In this document: in pieces, positions 7,259 to 13,841 of the stretch | Layout: each line of letters opens with the position of its first letter | Position numbering within the stretch: the stretch's first letter is position 1 | Origin: CAZTVF01 sp964616985 | GTDB taxonomy: Bacteria; Planctomycetota; Phycisphaerae; SM23-33 | DNA length: 15,456 nucleotides | Assembly: GCA_964616985.1 (NCBI GenBank) | Contig: CAZTVF010000121.1 | Coordinates: 1 to 15,456, forward strand | Reading direction: 5' to 3' | The notes under the pieces: generated by a model | Told to the model about the DNA's origin: nothing | The model's input: only the letters and a program-made list of their open reading frames with translations | The model's database searches: none | Translations under genes and position numbers: made by a program

Positions 7259-8179
7259 ATGGCCCAAGAGCCCACTATCGCGATCCTGGTCCCTTGCCAC
7301 AACGAAGCCGCCACAGTGGCCAAGGTGGTCGACGACTTCCGCCGCGAGATCCCCGAGGCCGTCGTCTACGTCTTCGCCAACTGCTGCACGGACGACACCG
7401 CCGCCATCGCCGCAGCACACGGGGCGGTCGTCTACAACGAGCCGCGCAAGGGCAAGGGCTTCGTCATCGAAAGCATGTTCGACCGCGTTGACGCAGATTA
7501 CTACGTCATGGTCGACGGCGACGACACCTACCCCGCCGCCAACGTGCGGGCCCTGCTGGCTCCCGTCATCAAGGGCGACGCCGACATGGTCGTGGGCGCC
7601 CGCCTGGCCGATTACACCGACAAGTCCTTCCGCCCGCTTCACGTGGCCGGCAACAATCTCGTGCGCGGGCTGATCAACGTGATCTTCGGCTCCAAGCTCA
7701 CCGACATCCTCTCGGGCTATCGCGCGTTCAACCGCCGCGCGGTGCGGACGATCCCGATCGTGTCGTCCGGTTTCGAGGTGGAGACCGAGCTGACGATCCA
7801 CATGCTGTATGCGCGGCTAAAGCTCGTCGAAGTGCAGGTGCCCTACCGCGACCGCCCCGCCGGCAGCGTTTCCAAGCTCCGCACGTTCCACGACGGCTTC
7901 CGCGTCCTGTGGAAGCTCTTCAGCCTCGTGCGGGCGTTCAAGCCGCTCACCTTCTTCGGCTGCGTAGGATTGGTGTTCTTCGTGCTGGGGCTCGTGGCGG
8001 GCATCCCCCCCGTGTACGAGTACGCGACGCAGCACTGGGTGCACCGCGTGCCGCTGGCGATCCTGGCCACCGGGCTGATGCTCCTGTCGGCCGGCAGCGT
8101 GTTCCTGGGCCTGGCCCTGCACGCGATCAACTGGCGACTCAAAGAACTGCACAGCGTGATGGTGCGAGGGAGGAAGTAG
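7259..8179 (+). CDS. Membrane-anchored family 2 glycosyltransferase (dolichol-phosphate-mannose-synthase-like)
   Basis: A 306-aa GT2 (GT-A fold) enzyme. The start is TIAILVPCHNEAATV (residues 6-20), with the nucleotide-binding DXD region YVMVDGDDTYP (82-92), GKGFVIESM (65-73), and acceptor-side LTDILSGYRAFNRRAV (147-162) and GFEVETELTIHML (171-183). Two C-terminal membrane helices (about 228-249 and 264-290) end in a basic tail. Known role of the family: transfer of a sugar from a nucleotide donor to a polyprenyl-phosphate or glycolipid acceptor at the cytoplasmic face of the membrane. Donor and acceptor cannot be told from sequence. I chose ATG 7259 because the frame's earlier start at 7223 would add 12 residues that do not belong to the fold and overlaps the predicted promoter. 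It is a single gene, convergent with the lipoprotein gene. Confidence 0.88.
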   Translation: MAQEPTIAILVPCHNEAATVAKVVDDFRREIPEAVVYVFANCCTDDTAAIAAAHGAVVYNEPRKGKGFVIESMFDRVDADYYVMVDGDDTYPAANVRALLAPVIKGDADMVVGARLADYTDKSFRPLHVAGNNLVRGLINVIFGSKLTDILSGYRAFNRRAVRTIPIVSSGFEVETELTIHMLYARLKLVEVQVPYRDRPAGSVSKLRTFHDGFRVLWKLFSLVRAFKPLTFFGCVGLVFFVLGLVAGIPPVYEYATQHWVHRVPLAILATGLMLLSAGSVFLGLALHAINWRLKELHSVMVRGRK

Positions 8180-8189
8180 ATCCTGCCGG

Positions 8190-8210
8190 GTAGCGGCCTT
8201 CCCAGGCCGC
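8190..8210. repeat. REP-like hairpin with 5' GTAG
   Basis: GTAG (8190-8193) leads directly into the stem GCGGCCT (8193-8199) - TCCC - AGGCCGC (8204-8210), 7 perfect pairs. It sits in the 65-base gap between two convergent genes, a usual place for REP elements. No T run follows on either strand. The GTAG plus hairpin layout matches the element around the transposase gene at 13289, although the stem sequence differs. Confidence 0.5.
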
Positions 8211-8244
8211 CGCCAAACGCACCCACATGTTCCCTTGGGATCAA

Positions 8245-8649
8245 CTACGAGGCGTTCTTCGACGCCTCCAGCCGCGCCAGGCGTTCCTGGGCCTGCTCGG
8301 CGGCGCGGGTCTTGGGATACTTGCGGAGGATCTGCTGGTAGAAGACCACGGCCTCGGCCTTGTGCGCGGTCTTCTCGTAGCAGAACGCCAGCCAGAACAT
8401 GCACTCGGCCGCATGGGGCCGGTCGCCGGAGTTCTCGAACACCTTCAGCAGCGGGGCGAGTTTTTTGATCGCATCGTCATAGTGAAGGTTGGAGGCGGCG
8501 GAGATCGCGTCGTTCAACTCGTTCACGTCCGACTGCGTCGCGTGGCTGCGTTCTTCGGACTTCGACAGCAGATTCCAGCTCGTGCCGGGCGCCGAGCACC
8601 CGGCCAGCAGCGCAAGCACCAGCAATGGGAATAGCCATCTACCCGACAC
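8245..8649 (-). CDS. Small TPR-like lipoprotein
   Basis: A 134-aa protein with a lipoprotein signal peptide (MSGRWLFPLLVLALLAGC; lipobox LAGC, lipidated Cys18). The mature part has helical-hairpin repeats of TPR type: LHYDDAIKKLAPLLKVF, then AAECMFWLAFCYEKTAHKAEAVVFYQQILRKYP, the classic W-L-Y/A-Y-P pattern. It is likely membrane-anchored outside the cytoplasm and acts as a protein-protein adaptor. The start is GTG 8649, which overlaps the end of the upstream gene by 11 bases; AGGA lies 7 bases before it. This suggests translational coupling. The function is inferred only from fold and context with the sigma factor and the coiled-coil membrane protein. Confidence 0.8.
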   Translation of the reverse strand: MSGRWLFPLLVLALLAGCSAPGTSWNLLSKSEERSHATQSDVNELNDAISAASNLHYDDAIKKLAPLLKVFENSGDRPHAAECMFWLAFCYEKTAHKAEAVVFYQQILRKYPKTRAAEQAQERLARLEASKNAS

Positions 8650-9658
8650 GCTGGGCTCCTAGAAAGACGATCTTCGCCTCGATCAGAAACACCTTCACGC
8701 CCGGCTCGGCGTTGGCCTCCAACGCGGTCTCGATCTGCTTCAGAACGTCGCTGCTGTTGATCAGCGAGCGGAACGCGCCCTCGGCCTCGAAGTTGCCCAC
8801 CTCCACCAGTTGCAGCCGCGTCAGCACGGTCTCGATCTTGTCCAATAGCTTTCGCGTGGCCTCGGTCTTGGCGTCCTGGCGAAGCTTGTTGCACCGCTCG
8901 ACCAGCTTGGAACGCTGCACCGAAACCTGCACCGAACGGAAGCCCGTCTCGCCCGGGGCGGCGGCAGTGAAGTACGTCTCGCCGAAGTCCGACCACGCGG
9001 TGGCCAGGCGGATCGCCGTCTCATCGGCCGTGATGCCGGGCCTGGAAGTCGGCGCCTGGAGCGATTCCTGGTAGAGTTTCCGCAGGCGGGTGAACTCGTC
9101 GCGGACCATCGCCAGTTCCTTGCGATCCTTGTCCATCTGGACGTTGGCGTCGCTCAGTCGCCTGGCCGCCAGGGTCAGCGACTGCTTCGCCGGCGCCAGT
9201 TCCTCCAGGGCCTTCTTGAGGTCTGCATCTTTCTGGGCCAGCTCGGCCGTCAACGCCGCCACCGACTGCTCGTACTGCGCCACCTTGTCGGCCCACAGCT
9301 TCTCGCTGCCAACCTTGGAGAGGCCCAGTTCATTGAGCTTCTGCGTCTGCGCGTTGCGGGCGGCCTCGATGTCGCCGGCAAGGCGATCGCGGAGGTTGGC
9401 CATCGAGTCTTCGAGCTTGCGCCGATCCTCGGAAGCGGCCTTCAGGTCGGCTTGACGCTGGACGATGGTGACGGCCGCCGCCCCTGCGGCCAGCACGACG
9501 GCAGCCGCGGCAAGAATGGGGGCCCACCGCGCCCGCCGCAGCGGCGCCGTCGGCAGCACCGGGGTCTCGCCGCGCGAGGCGCGTGCGACGGCTTCCTGCG
9601 CGCCCCACTGCCGCAGCATGCTTTCGAGTTTCGCATCGACCTGTTCGTTGTCGCTCAT
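8639..9658 (-). CDS. Single-pass membrane protein with long coiled coil; probable anti-sigma-type partner of the ECF sigma factor
   Basis: A 339-aa protein. Residues 1-45 form a short cytoplasmic segment, MSDNEQVDAKLESMLRQWGA and onward, ending in basic RRAR. One membrane helix follows (46-66, Ala/Val-rich), then a long heptad-like helix rich in Glu, Lys, Gln and Ala (about 68-200), and a C-terminal domain (208-339). Such topology, directly downstream of a sigma factor gene (61 bases apart), fits a transmembrane anti-sigma factor. However, the N-terminal part has no Cys or His zinc-finger motif, and the family is not recognised. The ATG 9658 has only a weak ribosome-binding site (GGAAG, 11 bases away). 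The 3' end overlaps the lipoprotein gene. Alternative: a structural envelope protein not involved in signalling. Confidence 0.75.
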   Translation of the reverse strand: MSDNEQVDAKLESMLRQWGAQEAVARASRGETPVLPTAPLRRARWAPILAAAAVVLAAGAAAVTIVQRQADLKAASEDRRKLEDSMANLRDRLAGDIEAARNAQTQKLNELGLSKVGSEKLWADKVAQYEQSVAALTAELAQKDADLKKALEELAPAKQSLTLAARRLSDANVQMDKDRKELAMVRDEFTRLRKLYQESLQAPTSRPGITADETAIRLATAWSDFGETYFTAAAPGETGFRSVQVSVQRSKLVERCNKLRQDAKTEATRKLLDKIETVLTRLQLVEVGNFEAEGAFRSLINSSDVLKQIETALEANAEPGVKVFLIEAKIVFLGAQRVG

Positions 9659-9719
9659 GGCACGTCTACTTCCATATATCCTGCACGCGCGTCTGTGCGC
9701 AGAGAATCACACCGGTGAA

Positions 9720-10265
9720 TCATTCCATGATCCCTTTGCCGCGAAGGCAGCGAAGGAGCATCTCTTTGGCCTCGGCCAGGCGGGCGCGGGTGGTGGCCTC
9801 GGGAACCGCCGCCGCCGTGGCGATGGCCCGCGTGGTCAAGCCGTCCACGTAGCGCAGCTCGACCAGGCGGCGGTACTGCGGCGGGAGGTTCTGGATGCAG
9901 TCGCGCATCGCGTCCATCTCTTCTCGGGCGGCGAGGTCGGCCTGCTGGGGCACGACCAGGACATCCTCGATCATCTCCAGGTCGAAGAGCTCGCCCTGCG
10001 AGCGACGCGCCCAGTGCCGCCGGGCCACGTTCCGCGCCACCGCCCCCAGCCAGGAATGGAAACCGCCCTTCTGCGGATCGTACGTCGCCAGTGACTTGGC
10101 CGCGCGGAGGAACGTTTCCTGGGTGAGGTCCTCGGCATCGCTGGAACTGAAACCGCTGCGCAGCAGGTACGCCACGACAACGCCGGCATGGCGCGCATAG
10201 AGGCGTTCGAACGCCTGCTGCTGCCCGGCCAGACAGTCTTCAATCAATTGCTGCTGCGTTTCCAC
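9720..10265 (-). CDS. ECF-type RNA polymerase sigma factor
   Basis: A 181-aa sigma factor with region 2 (about residues 8-85: DCLAGQQQAFERLYARHAG, SSDAEDLTQETFLRAAKSL, GFHSWLGAVARNVARRHWARR) and region 4 (about 113-177: LPPQYRRLVELRYVDGLTTRAIATAAAVPEATTRARLAEAK, with the helix-turn-helix that reads the -35). Regions 1 and 3 are absent, as in ECF factors. Inferred role: transcription of an envelope or stress regulon, kept in check by the membrane protein encoded next. I chose GTG 10265 (AAGGGG 4 bases upstream) because the predicted promoter at 10302-10330 would start the transcript near 10295. A TTG at 10313, which the open frame allows, would lie upstream of that point. Autoregulation cannot be judged. 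Confidence 0.9.
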   Translation of the reverse strand: METQQQLIEDCLAGQQQAFERLYARHAGVVVAYLLRSGFSSSDAEDLTQETFLRAAKSLATYDPQKGGFHSWLGAVARNVARRHWARRSQGELFDLEMIEDVLVVPQQADLAAREEMDAMRDCIQNLPPQYRRLVELRYVDGLTTRAIATAAAVPEATTRARLAEAKEMLLRCLRGKGIME

Positions 10266-10285
10266 AAGGCCCCTTCTGAACGGGG

Positions 10286-10307
10286 AAGAACTGTTTGACA
10301 GATTCTT
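10286..10307. promoter_or_regulatory. Imperfect palindrome at the sigma-gene transcription start
   Basis: AAGAACTGT (10286-10294) pairs with ACAG-A-TTCTT (10298-10307), with one bulged A, around TTG. It overlaps the predicted -10 and start site of the sigma factor gene, so it could be an operator or a 5' leader hairpin. Confidence 0.3.
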
Positions 10308-10330
10308 GCCCAAGCCCGCCCCCGCGTCAA
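10302..10330 (-). promoter_or_regulatory. Predicted promoter of the sigma factor gene
   Basis: Minus-strand TTGACG (10330-10325, 5 of 6) and AAGAAT (10307-10302, 4 of 6) are spaced by 17 bases. The predicted start near 10295 gives a 30-base leader to GTG 10265. Confidence 0.5.
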
Positions 10331-10457
10331 CTGGTTTCCCAGATTGTGCATTCTATCTAAGTCACCAGCGGGCCGTGGGCACTGGCGACGCCCGAGCGGG
10401 GCGTGTTGTTCTGGCAAAAAGGCTTTGCAGCAGAAGTAGATACAGGGCCGACGGCGT

Positions 10458-11528
10458 CTACAGCCGCAGGTCTTCCAGCGGGACCTTCATGAAATAGTGA
10501 TATTTCGAATCGTCCATCGCCAGATAGAGGGCCTTTCGCTTCAGATCCACGAAGCCGTCGGGGTAGGTGATCACGCTCTTGCCCTCCGCGATCACCTCGG
10601 CCAGCGGCAGCTTCACCGGCCAGGTGTTGCAGCCGTCCTGACTGATCCAGAGTTCGATGCGGCGGCGATTGAACCAGCCGCTTTGGTTCGAAGGGTTGTG
10701 CAGCATGAGCACGGCCTGGCCCAGTTTGAGCAGCGTGACCTTGGCGTTGGCATTGGGGATATCGGTTGGCTGGGCCGGAGACCAGGTGCGTCCTCCGTCG
10801 CTGCTGTCGCTGCGGTAGAGTCGGGCCGGGCCCTCGGCGCGCATAAGCATGACCAGGCGGCCGGGGTTGATCTCGACGATGTTGGGCTCCCAGAGGTTCA
10901 CGTCGCCGTGAAGGTACCCGTGCAGCGAGAAGCTCTTGCCGCCATCGGTGCTGCGTATGGCCCCGGAGCAGAATCGCCACTCGCCGATCCCGCCAAGATA
11001 GCCCTCGGGCTGCGCCGGCCAGGCCCACCTGCCCCGCTGCTCCTGCCAGTACACCGGGAATACCCAGGACCCGTCGGCCAGCACCACGCCGCGGCGAACG
11101 CTGAGGTTGGCACAGCCGCCTGGGACGGTGATCGGTTCGCTCCACGAGCGTCCGTTGTCGGCGGTGAAACTCATCGAGGCGCGGAGCTCGCAGTATTGGC
11201 AGGCGGGGTCGAAGGTGTGGACGAAGAGGCGAGGCGTTCCGGCCTCGACGAAGAATTCGGTCGACCACGACGCCCGCACGGGGTGCTCAAAGATCACCTG
11301 CCCGCGCGACCAGGTCGCGCCGTCATCGTCGCTACGGGTGATGGCGACGACATTATCCTCGTGCGGCTCGGTGGGGCCGCCGGTGTAGTGCACACAGACG
11401 AGCGAGTCGTCGGGCATCCGCCGCAGCAACGGCTCGCGATTGCAGCGACAGTCGGGGCCCAGGTTGGCGCCCTCGAAGATAACGTTCACAGGATAGGCGA
11501 ACCGCAGGTTGTCGCCGCCAGCCATCAT
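10458..11528 (-). CDS. Sialidase-fold (BNR/Asp-box) protein without signal peptide
   Basis: A 356-aa six-bladed propeller candidate. Five Asp-box motifs (S-x-D-x-G-x-x-W/F type) are seen: SDDDGATWS (66-74), TADNGRSWS (122-130), STDGGKSFS (193-201), SSDGGRTWS (242-250) and SQDGCNTWP (296-304). The N terminus has the pattern CNREPLLRRMPDDSLVC, with an Arg that could be one of the carboxylate-binding Arg of sialidases. There is no signal peptide or membrane helix, so it is probably cytoplasmic. In the broad family such proteins act as exo-sialidases or other glycosidases, and many have no assigned substrate. I chose ATG 11528 because AAGGAG lies 5 bases before it; the GTG at 11543 is less well placed. 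It ends 192 bases before the sigma factor gene, which has its own promoter, so the two need not be co-transcribed. Confidence 0.8.
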   Translation of the reverse strand: MMAGGDNLRFAYPVNVIFEGANLGPDCRCNREPLLRRMPDDSLVCVHYTGGPTEPHEDNVVAITRSDDDGATWSRGQVIFEHPVRASWSTEFFVEAGTPRLFVHTFDPACQYCELRASMSFTADNGRSWSEPITVPGGCANLSVRRGVVLADGSWVFPVYWQEQRGRWAWPAQPEGYLGGIGEWRFCSGAIRSTDGGKSFSLHGYLHGDVNLWEPNIVEINPGRLVMLMRAEGPARLYRSDSSDGGRTWSPAQPTDIPNANAKVTLLKLGQAVLMLHNPSNQSGWFNRRRIELWISQDGCNTWPVKLPLAEVIAEGKSVITYPDGFVDLKRKALYLAMDDSKYHYFMKVPLEDLRL

Positions 11529-11619
11529 GATCACTCCTTGCACGGTGTGAATGCTTGCTTCCCCGAATTACAGCGATTGGCGAACGTTGCCGGCCCGGCC
11601 TGCCATCAAGGGCTGGCGA

Positions 11620-11641
11620 CCTTCCCGCCATGGCAGGAAGG
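11620..11641. repeat. 22-bp imperfect palindrome between aroC and the Asp-box gene
   Basis: CCTTCC and GGAAGG flank the perfect palindrome GCCATGGC, with one C/A mismatch pair. A larger fold is possible with CCTGCCA (11599-11605) and TGGCAGG (11631-11637). No T run follows on the minus strand, so it is not a clear intrinsic terminator for aroC. Nothing else is seen between 11529 and 11672. Confidence 0.4.
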
Positions 11642-11672
11642 CCGCCGGCCGTCAGATTACGAGGAACAGAGA

Positions 11673-12884
11673 TTAGATGGTGTACTCACCCTTGTGCCGG
11701 GGTTCGGTGAGGGCTTCCCACTTGGGGTCCATGCGGCTGACGCCGTACCAGGCGCGGGCCATGAACAGGGCGTCGAGGACCGCGATAGCGACCATGGACT
11801 CGGCCACCGGGAACCAGCGAGGCAGCAGGCTGATGTCGCGGCGGGTGATGGCCTCAAGCTTCTTGGCCTCCAGCGTCACCATGTCCACGGTGTCCTGCTT
11901 CTTGGAGATGGTGGGCGTGGGCTTGACGGCCACCCGCATCAGCAGGTCCTCGCCGTTGGTCATGCCGCCTAGGAACCCGCCGGCCTTGTTGGTGCGGAAG
12001 CGCACCTTGCCGTCTTCGAGGAACGGCTGGTCGTTCCATTCGCTGCCCAGGGCGCGGGCGGCCTCGAAGCCGGCCCCGAACTCCAGGCCCGTCATCGCGC
12101 CGATGCTGCACAGGCCGTGCGCGATCGTCGCCTTGAGCTTGTCGAACACCGGCTCGCCCAAGGCCGCCGGCACGCCGCGTGCAACGATCTCGATTGCCCC
12201 GCCGGCTGTGTCGCCCGCCTCGCGAACCTTCAGCAGGTCGGCGATCATCGCCTGGGCCGCCGGCAGGTCGCAGCAGTTGAGGTCGTTCTTGCGGTAGTTG
12301 GCCTTCATCTCTTCGAAGGTCATGCTGCCGTCGGTGAGGCAGCGGCCCTTGATGCCGTGCGACTCGATCACGTGCGCGAGGATCTCGACGCCCTCGCGCG
12401 CGAGGATCTGCTTGGCCACCGCCCCGCCGGCGACGCGTCCGACGGTCTCGCGCCCGCTGGCGCGCCCGGCCCCGCACCAGTCGCCGTGCTCGCCGTACTT
12501 GTAGAAGAAGTTGAGTTCCGCATGCCCGGGGCGGATCACGTCCTTCACCGCGCGGTACTGCTCGACGTGGATGTCCTGCGTGTCCACGTTGCGGATGACC
12601 AGGCCCACGGGGGCGCCCGTCGTGACGCCCTCCTGCAGGCCCGAGACGATCTCGACGCGGTCGGTCTCCTTGCGCGGCGAGTCCAGCTTGCTCTGGCCGG
12701 GGCGGCGCTTGTCGAGTTCGTCCTGGATCATCTTCACGTCGAGCCTCAGCCCCGACGGCACGCCATTGACGATGGTCAGGATCGCCCCGCCCCACCCTTC
12801 CTTGGCATCCACCGCGTTGTGCCAGCCGTACGATTCGCCGCTGGCGGTGACCTGGAACAACCGTCCGAAGGTATTGCCCAACAT
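11673..12884 (-). CDS. aroC: Chorismate synthase, divergent form
   Basis: A 403-aa homologue of AroC, which converts 5-enolpyruvylshikimate-3-phosphate to chorismate with reduced FMN, the last common step of aromatic amino acid synthesis. Family blocks are clear: GNTFGRLFQVTASGES (3-18), NGVPSGL, RRPGQSKLDSPRKETDRVEIVSG (60-82), EGVTTGAPVGLVI, DVIRPGHAE with the conserved His121, GAGRASGRETVGRVAGGAV (138-156), ARGVPAALGEPVFDKL, AHGLCSIGA, NKAGGFLGGMTNGEDL and WFPVAESMVAIAVLD. Unusual: the motif-1 catalytic His (GESHG) is Tyr19 (GESYG), an insertion of about 12 residues follows it (WHNAVDAKEGWG region), and the C-terminal RHDPC motif reads RRDIS. I chose ATG 12884 (CGGAG 7 bases upstream); a longer frame to 12932 lacks AroC homology. 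Confidence 0.9.
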   Translation of the reverse strand: MLGNTFGRLFQVTASGESYGWHNAVDAKEGWGGAILTIVNGVPSGLRLDVKMIQDELDKRRPGQSKLDSPRKETDRVEIVSGLQEGVTTGAPVGLVIRNVDTQDIHVEQYRAVKDVIRPGHAELNFFYKYGEHGDWCGAGRASGRETVGRVAGGAVAKQILAREGVEILAHVIESHGIKGRCLTDGSMTFEEMKANYRKNDLNCCDLPAAQAMIADLLKVREAGDTAGGAIEIVARGVPAALGEPVFDKLKATIAHGLCSIGAMTGLEFGAGFEAARALGSEWNDQPFLEDGKVRFRTNKAGGFLGGMTNGEDLLMRVAVKPTPTISKKQDTVDMVTLEAKKLEAITRRDISLLPRWFPVAESMVAIAVLDALFMARAWYGVSRMDPKWEALTEPRHKGEYTI

Positions 12885-12966
12885 GTTGATTCTCCGAATA
12901 TCGTTCGGCCGCAGCCGATATCTATGCGTCACCGGGACGCGAAAACCAGGACCTTCCGAGTCGTGA

Positions 12967-12995
12967 AGGATACCACGCCCCCCGGGCTTTTTGAA
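12967..12995 (-). promoter_or_regulatory. Predicted aroC promoter
   Basis: Minus-strand TTCAAA (12995-12990) and TATCCT (12972-12967) are spaced by 17 bases, and the -10 is extended (TGGTATCCT). The start would be near 12960, leaving a leader of about 75 bases. Each hexamer has 4 of 6 matches. Confidence 0.4.
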
Positions 12996-13090
12996 GAGCG
13001 ATTTGCAGGGCCCCGCCGGTGTGGAGGCGGCCGCGACAGGCGGGACCTCGCCGTCCCCTTACCCGGAGTACCGCTATGCATCGCGCAGTG

Positions 13091-13171
13091 AACGACTATG
13101 AACGATTATGCATCACCAGACATCAACGACCATGCGTCACCAGACATGAACGATTACGCGTCGCGGCATGG
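13091..13171. repeat. 24-bp tandem repeat, about three copies
   Basis: Two full 24-bp units (13101-13124 and 13125-13148) share AACGA-YATGC-TCACCAGACAT. They are followed by a diverged partial unit (13149-13171, AACGATTACGCGTCGCGGCA) and preceded by AACGACTATG (13091-13100). The unit has no spacers, so it is not CRISPR. ATGCGTCACC also occurs at 12924-12933. It lies between the aroC promoter and the transposase element, in a 404-base stretch without a gene (12885-13288). Confidence 0.6.
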
Positions 13172-13187
13172 ACGTCTTCGACCCCTC

Positions 13188-13234
13188 ACCCGCGCAGCGG
13201 GTGTCTGACAGTAGCCACGGGCGCAAGCCCGTGG
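13188..13234 (+). repeat. Left REP arm (47 bp)
   Basis: It contains hairpin A (ACCCGC-GCA-GCGGGT), a linker with TCTGA, then GTAG (13211-13214) and hairpin B (CCACGGGC-GCAA-GCCCGTGG, 13215-13234, 8 pairs with a GNRA loop). A TGGTATCCT extended -10 element (13232-13240) overlaps its right edge and could drive the transposase gene. Confidence 0.75.
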
Positions 13235-13288
13235 TATCCTGCCCGCAATACCAGCCAAGAGCCCCCGCAGGGGACGATGGAGGGCCAC

Positions 13289-13741
13289 ATGGGGCACACG
13301 TTCAGTCATGTTCTCCTGCACGTCATCTTCAGCACGAAGAACCGGATGCGATTGATTCAGCCCGATTTCCGACAAAGGCTCTATGAATACCTCGCTGGCA
13401 TCGCCCGCGACGAATTTGGCGCAGCACGGAAGATCGGTGGAACGGACGATCACCTGCACGGGCTGATCTCGCTGAGGACGGATGTCTCTATCGCCGAGGC
13501 ATTGCGAAAGTGGAAGAGCCTTTCCTCCCTGTGGGTCCACCGGGAATTTCCGAATCACCAGGACTTCGCATGGCAGAGCGGCTACGGGGTCTTCAGCGTC
13601 AGCGAGTCCAATGCTCCCGCCGTCATTCAGTACATCGAGACTCAGGTCGAACATCACGCGGAGATGACGTTTGAGCAGGAATTCATCGGCTTCCTCAAAC
13701 GACACAACGTGCAGTACGATCCGCGGCACATATTCGATTGA
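13289..13741 (+). CDS. REP-associated tyrosine transposase (IS200-like Y1 family)
   Basis: A 150-aa single-domain HUH nuclease of the Y1_Tnp family. The start MGHTFSHVLLHVIFSTKNR (1-19) is the family's first strand. The HUH motif is H55-L56-H57 in KIGGTDDHLHGLISL. The catalytic Tyr is Y115 in VIQYIETQVEHHAEMTF, followed by the typical end EFIGFLKRHNVQYDPRHIF. WKSLSSLW and WQSGYGVFSVSES are also family hallmarks. Known role: cutting and joining single-stranded DNA at REP hairpins. All catalytic residues and the full length are present, so it may be active. I chose ATG 13289 because GGAGG sits 5 bases upstream and homologues begin here; the in-frame ATG at 13277 and the frame back to 13019 run into the repeat arm. 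No TnpB or accessory gene is next to it. Confidence 0.9.
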   Translation: MGHTFSHVLLHVIFSTKNRMRLIQPDFRQRLYEYLAGIARDEFGAARKIGGTDDHLHGLISLRTDVSIAEALRKWKSLSSLWVHREFPNHQDFAWQSGYGVFSVSESNAPAVIQYIETQVEHHAEMTFEQEFIGFLKRHNVQYDPRHIFD

Positions 13742-13794
13742 GTGGGTGTTCAGTCGCCCCCTGGCGGGGGCTCTGGAACGCAAACGGGCAACCC

Positions 13795-13841
13795 CCACGG
13801 GCTTGCGCCCGTAGCTACGATCAGATACCCGCTGCGCGGGT
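13795..13841 (-). repeat. Right REP arm (47 bp, inverted copy)
   Basis: Reverse complement of the left arm with four differences in 47 bases, two of which are adjacent in the linker. Hairpin B' (ACGGGC-TTGC-GCCCGT on the plus strand) is followed by CTAC (13815-13818), the complement of GTAG. Hairpin A' is at 13827-13841. Confidence 0.75.

Noticed and set aside
10388..10404. Plus-strand terminator-like hairpin (ACGCCC-loop-GGGCGT, then GTTGTT)
   Set aside because: No plus-strand gene ends here, and on the minus strand no T run follows, so its role is unclear and chance in GC-rich DNA is likely.
10497..11972. A 491-codon plus-strand open frame
   Set aside because: It is antisense to the Asp-box gene and the 3' end of aroC. 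There is no recognisable domain and no ribosome-binding site, and high GC explains the long open frame.
12885..12932. N-terminal extension of aroC
   Set aside because: The open frame continues upstream, but the AroC N-terminal block starts at ATG 12884, which has its own ribosome-binding site.
12117..13091. A 324-codon plus-strand open frame
   Set aside because: It is mostly antisense to aroC, and its translation lacks domain signals.
13091..13171. CRISPR-like array
   Set aside because: The 24-bp units are directly adjacent with no spacers and no cas gene is in view.
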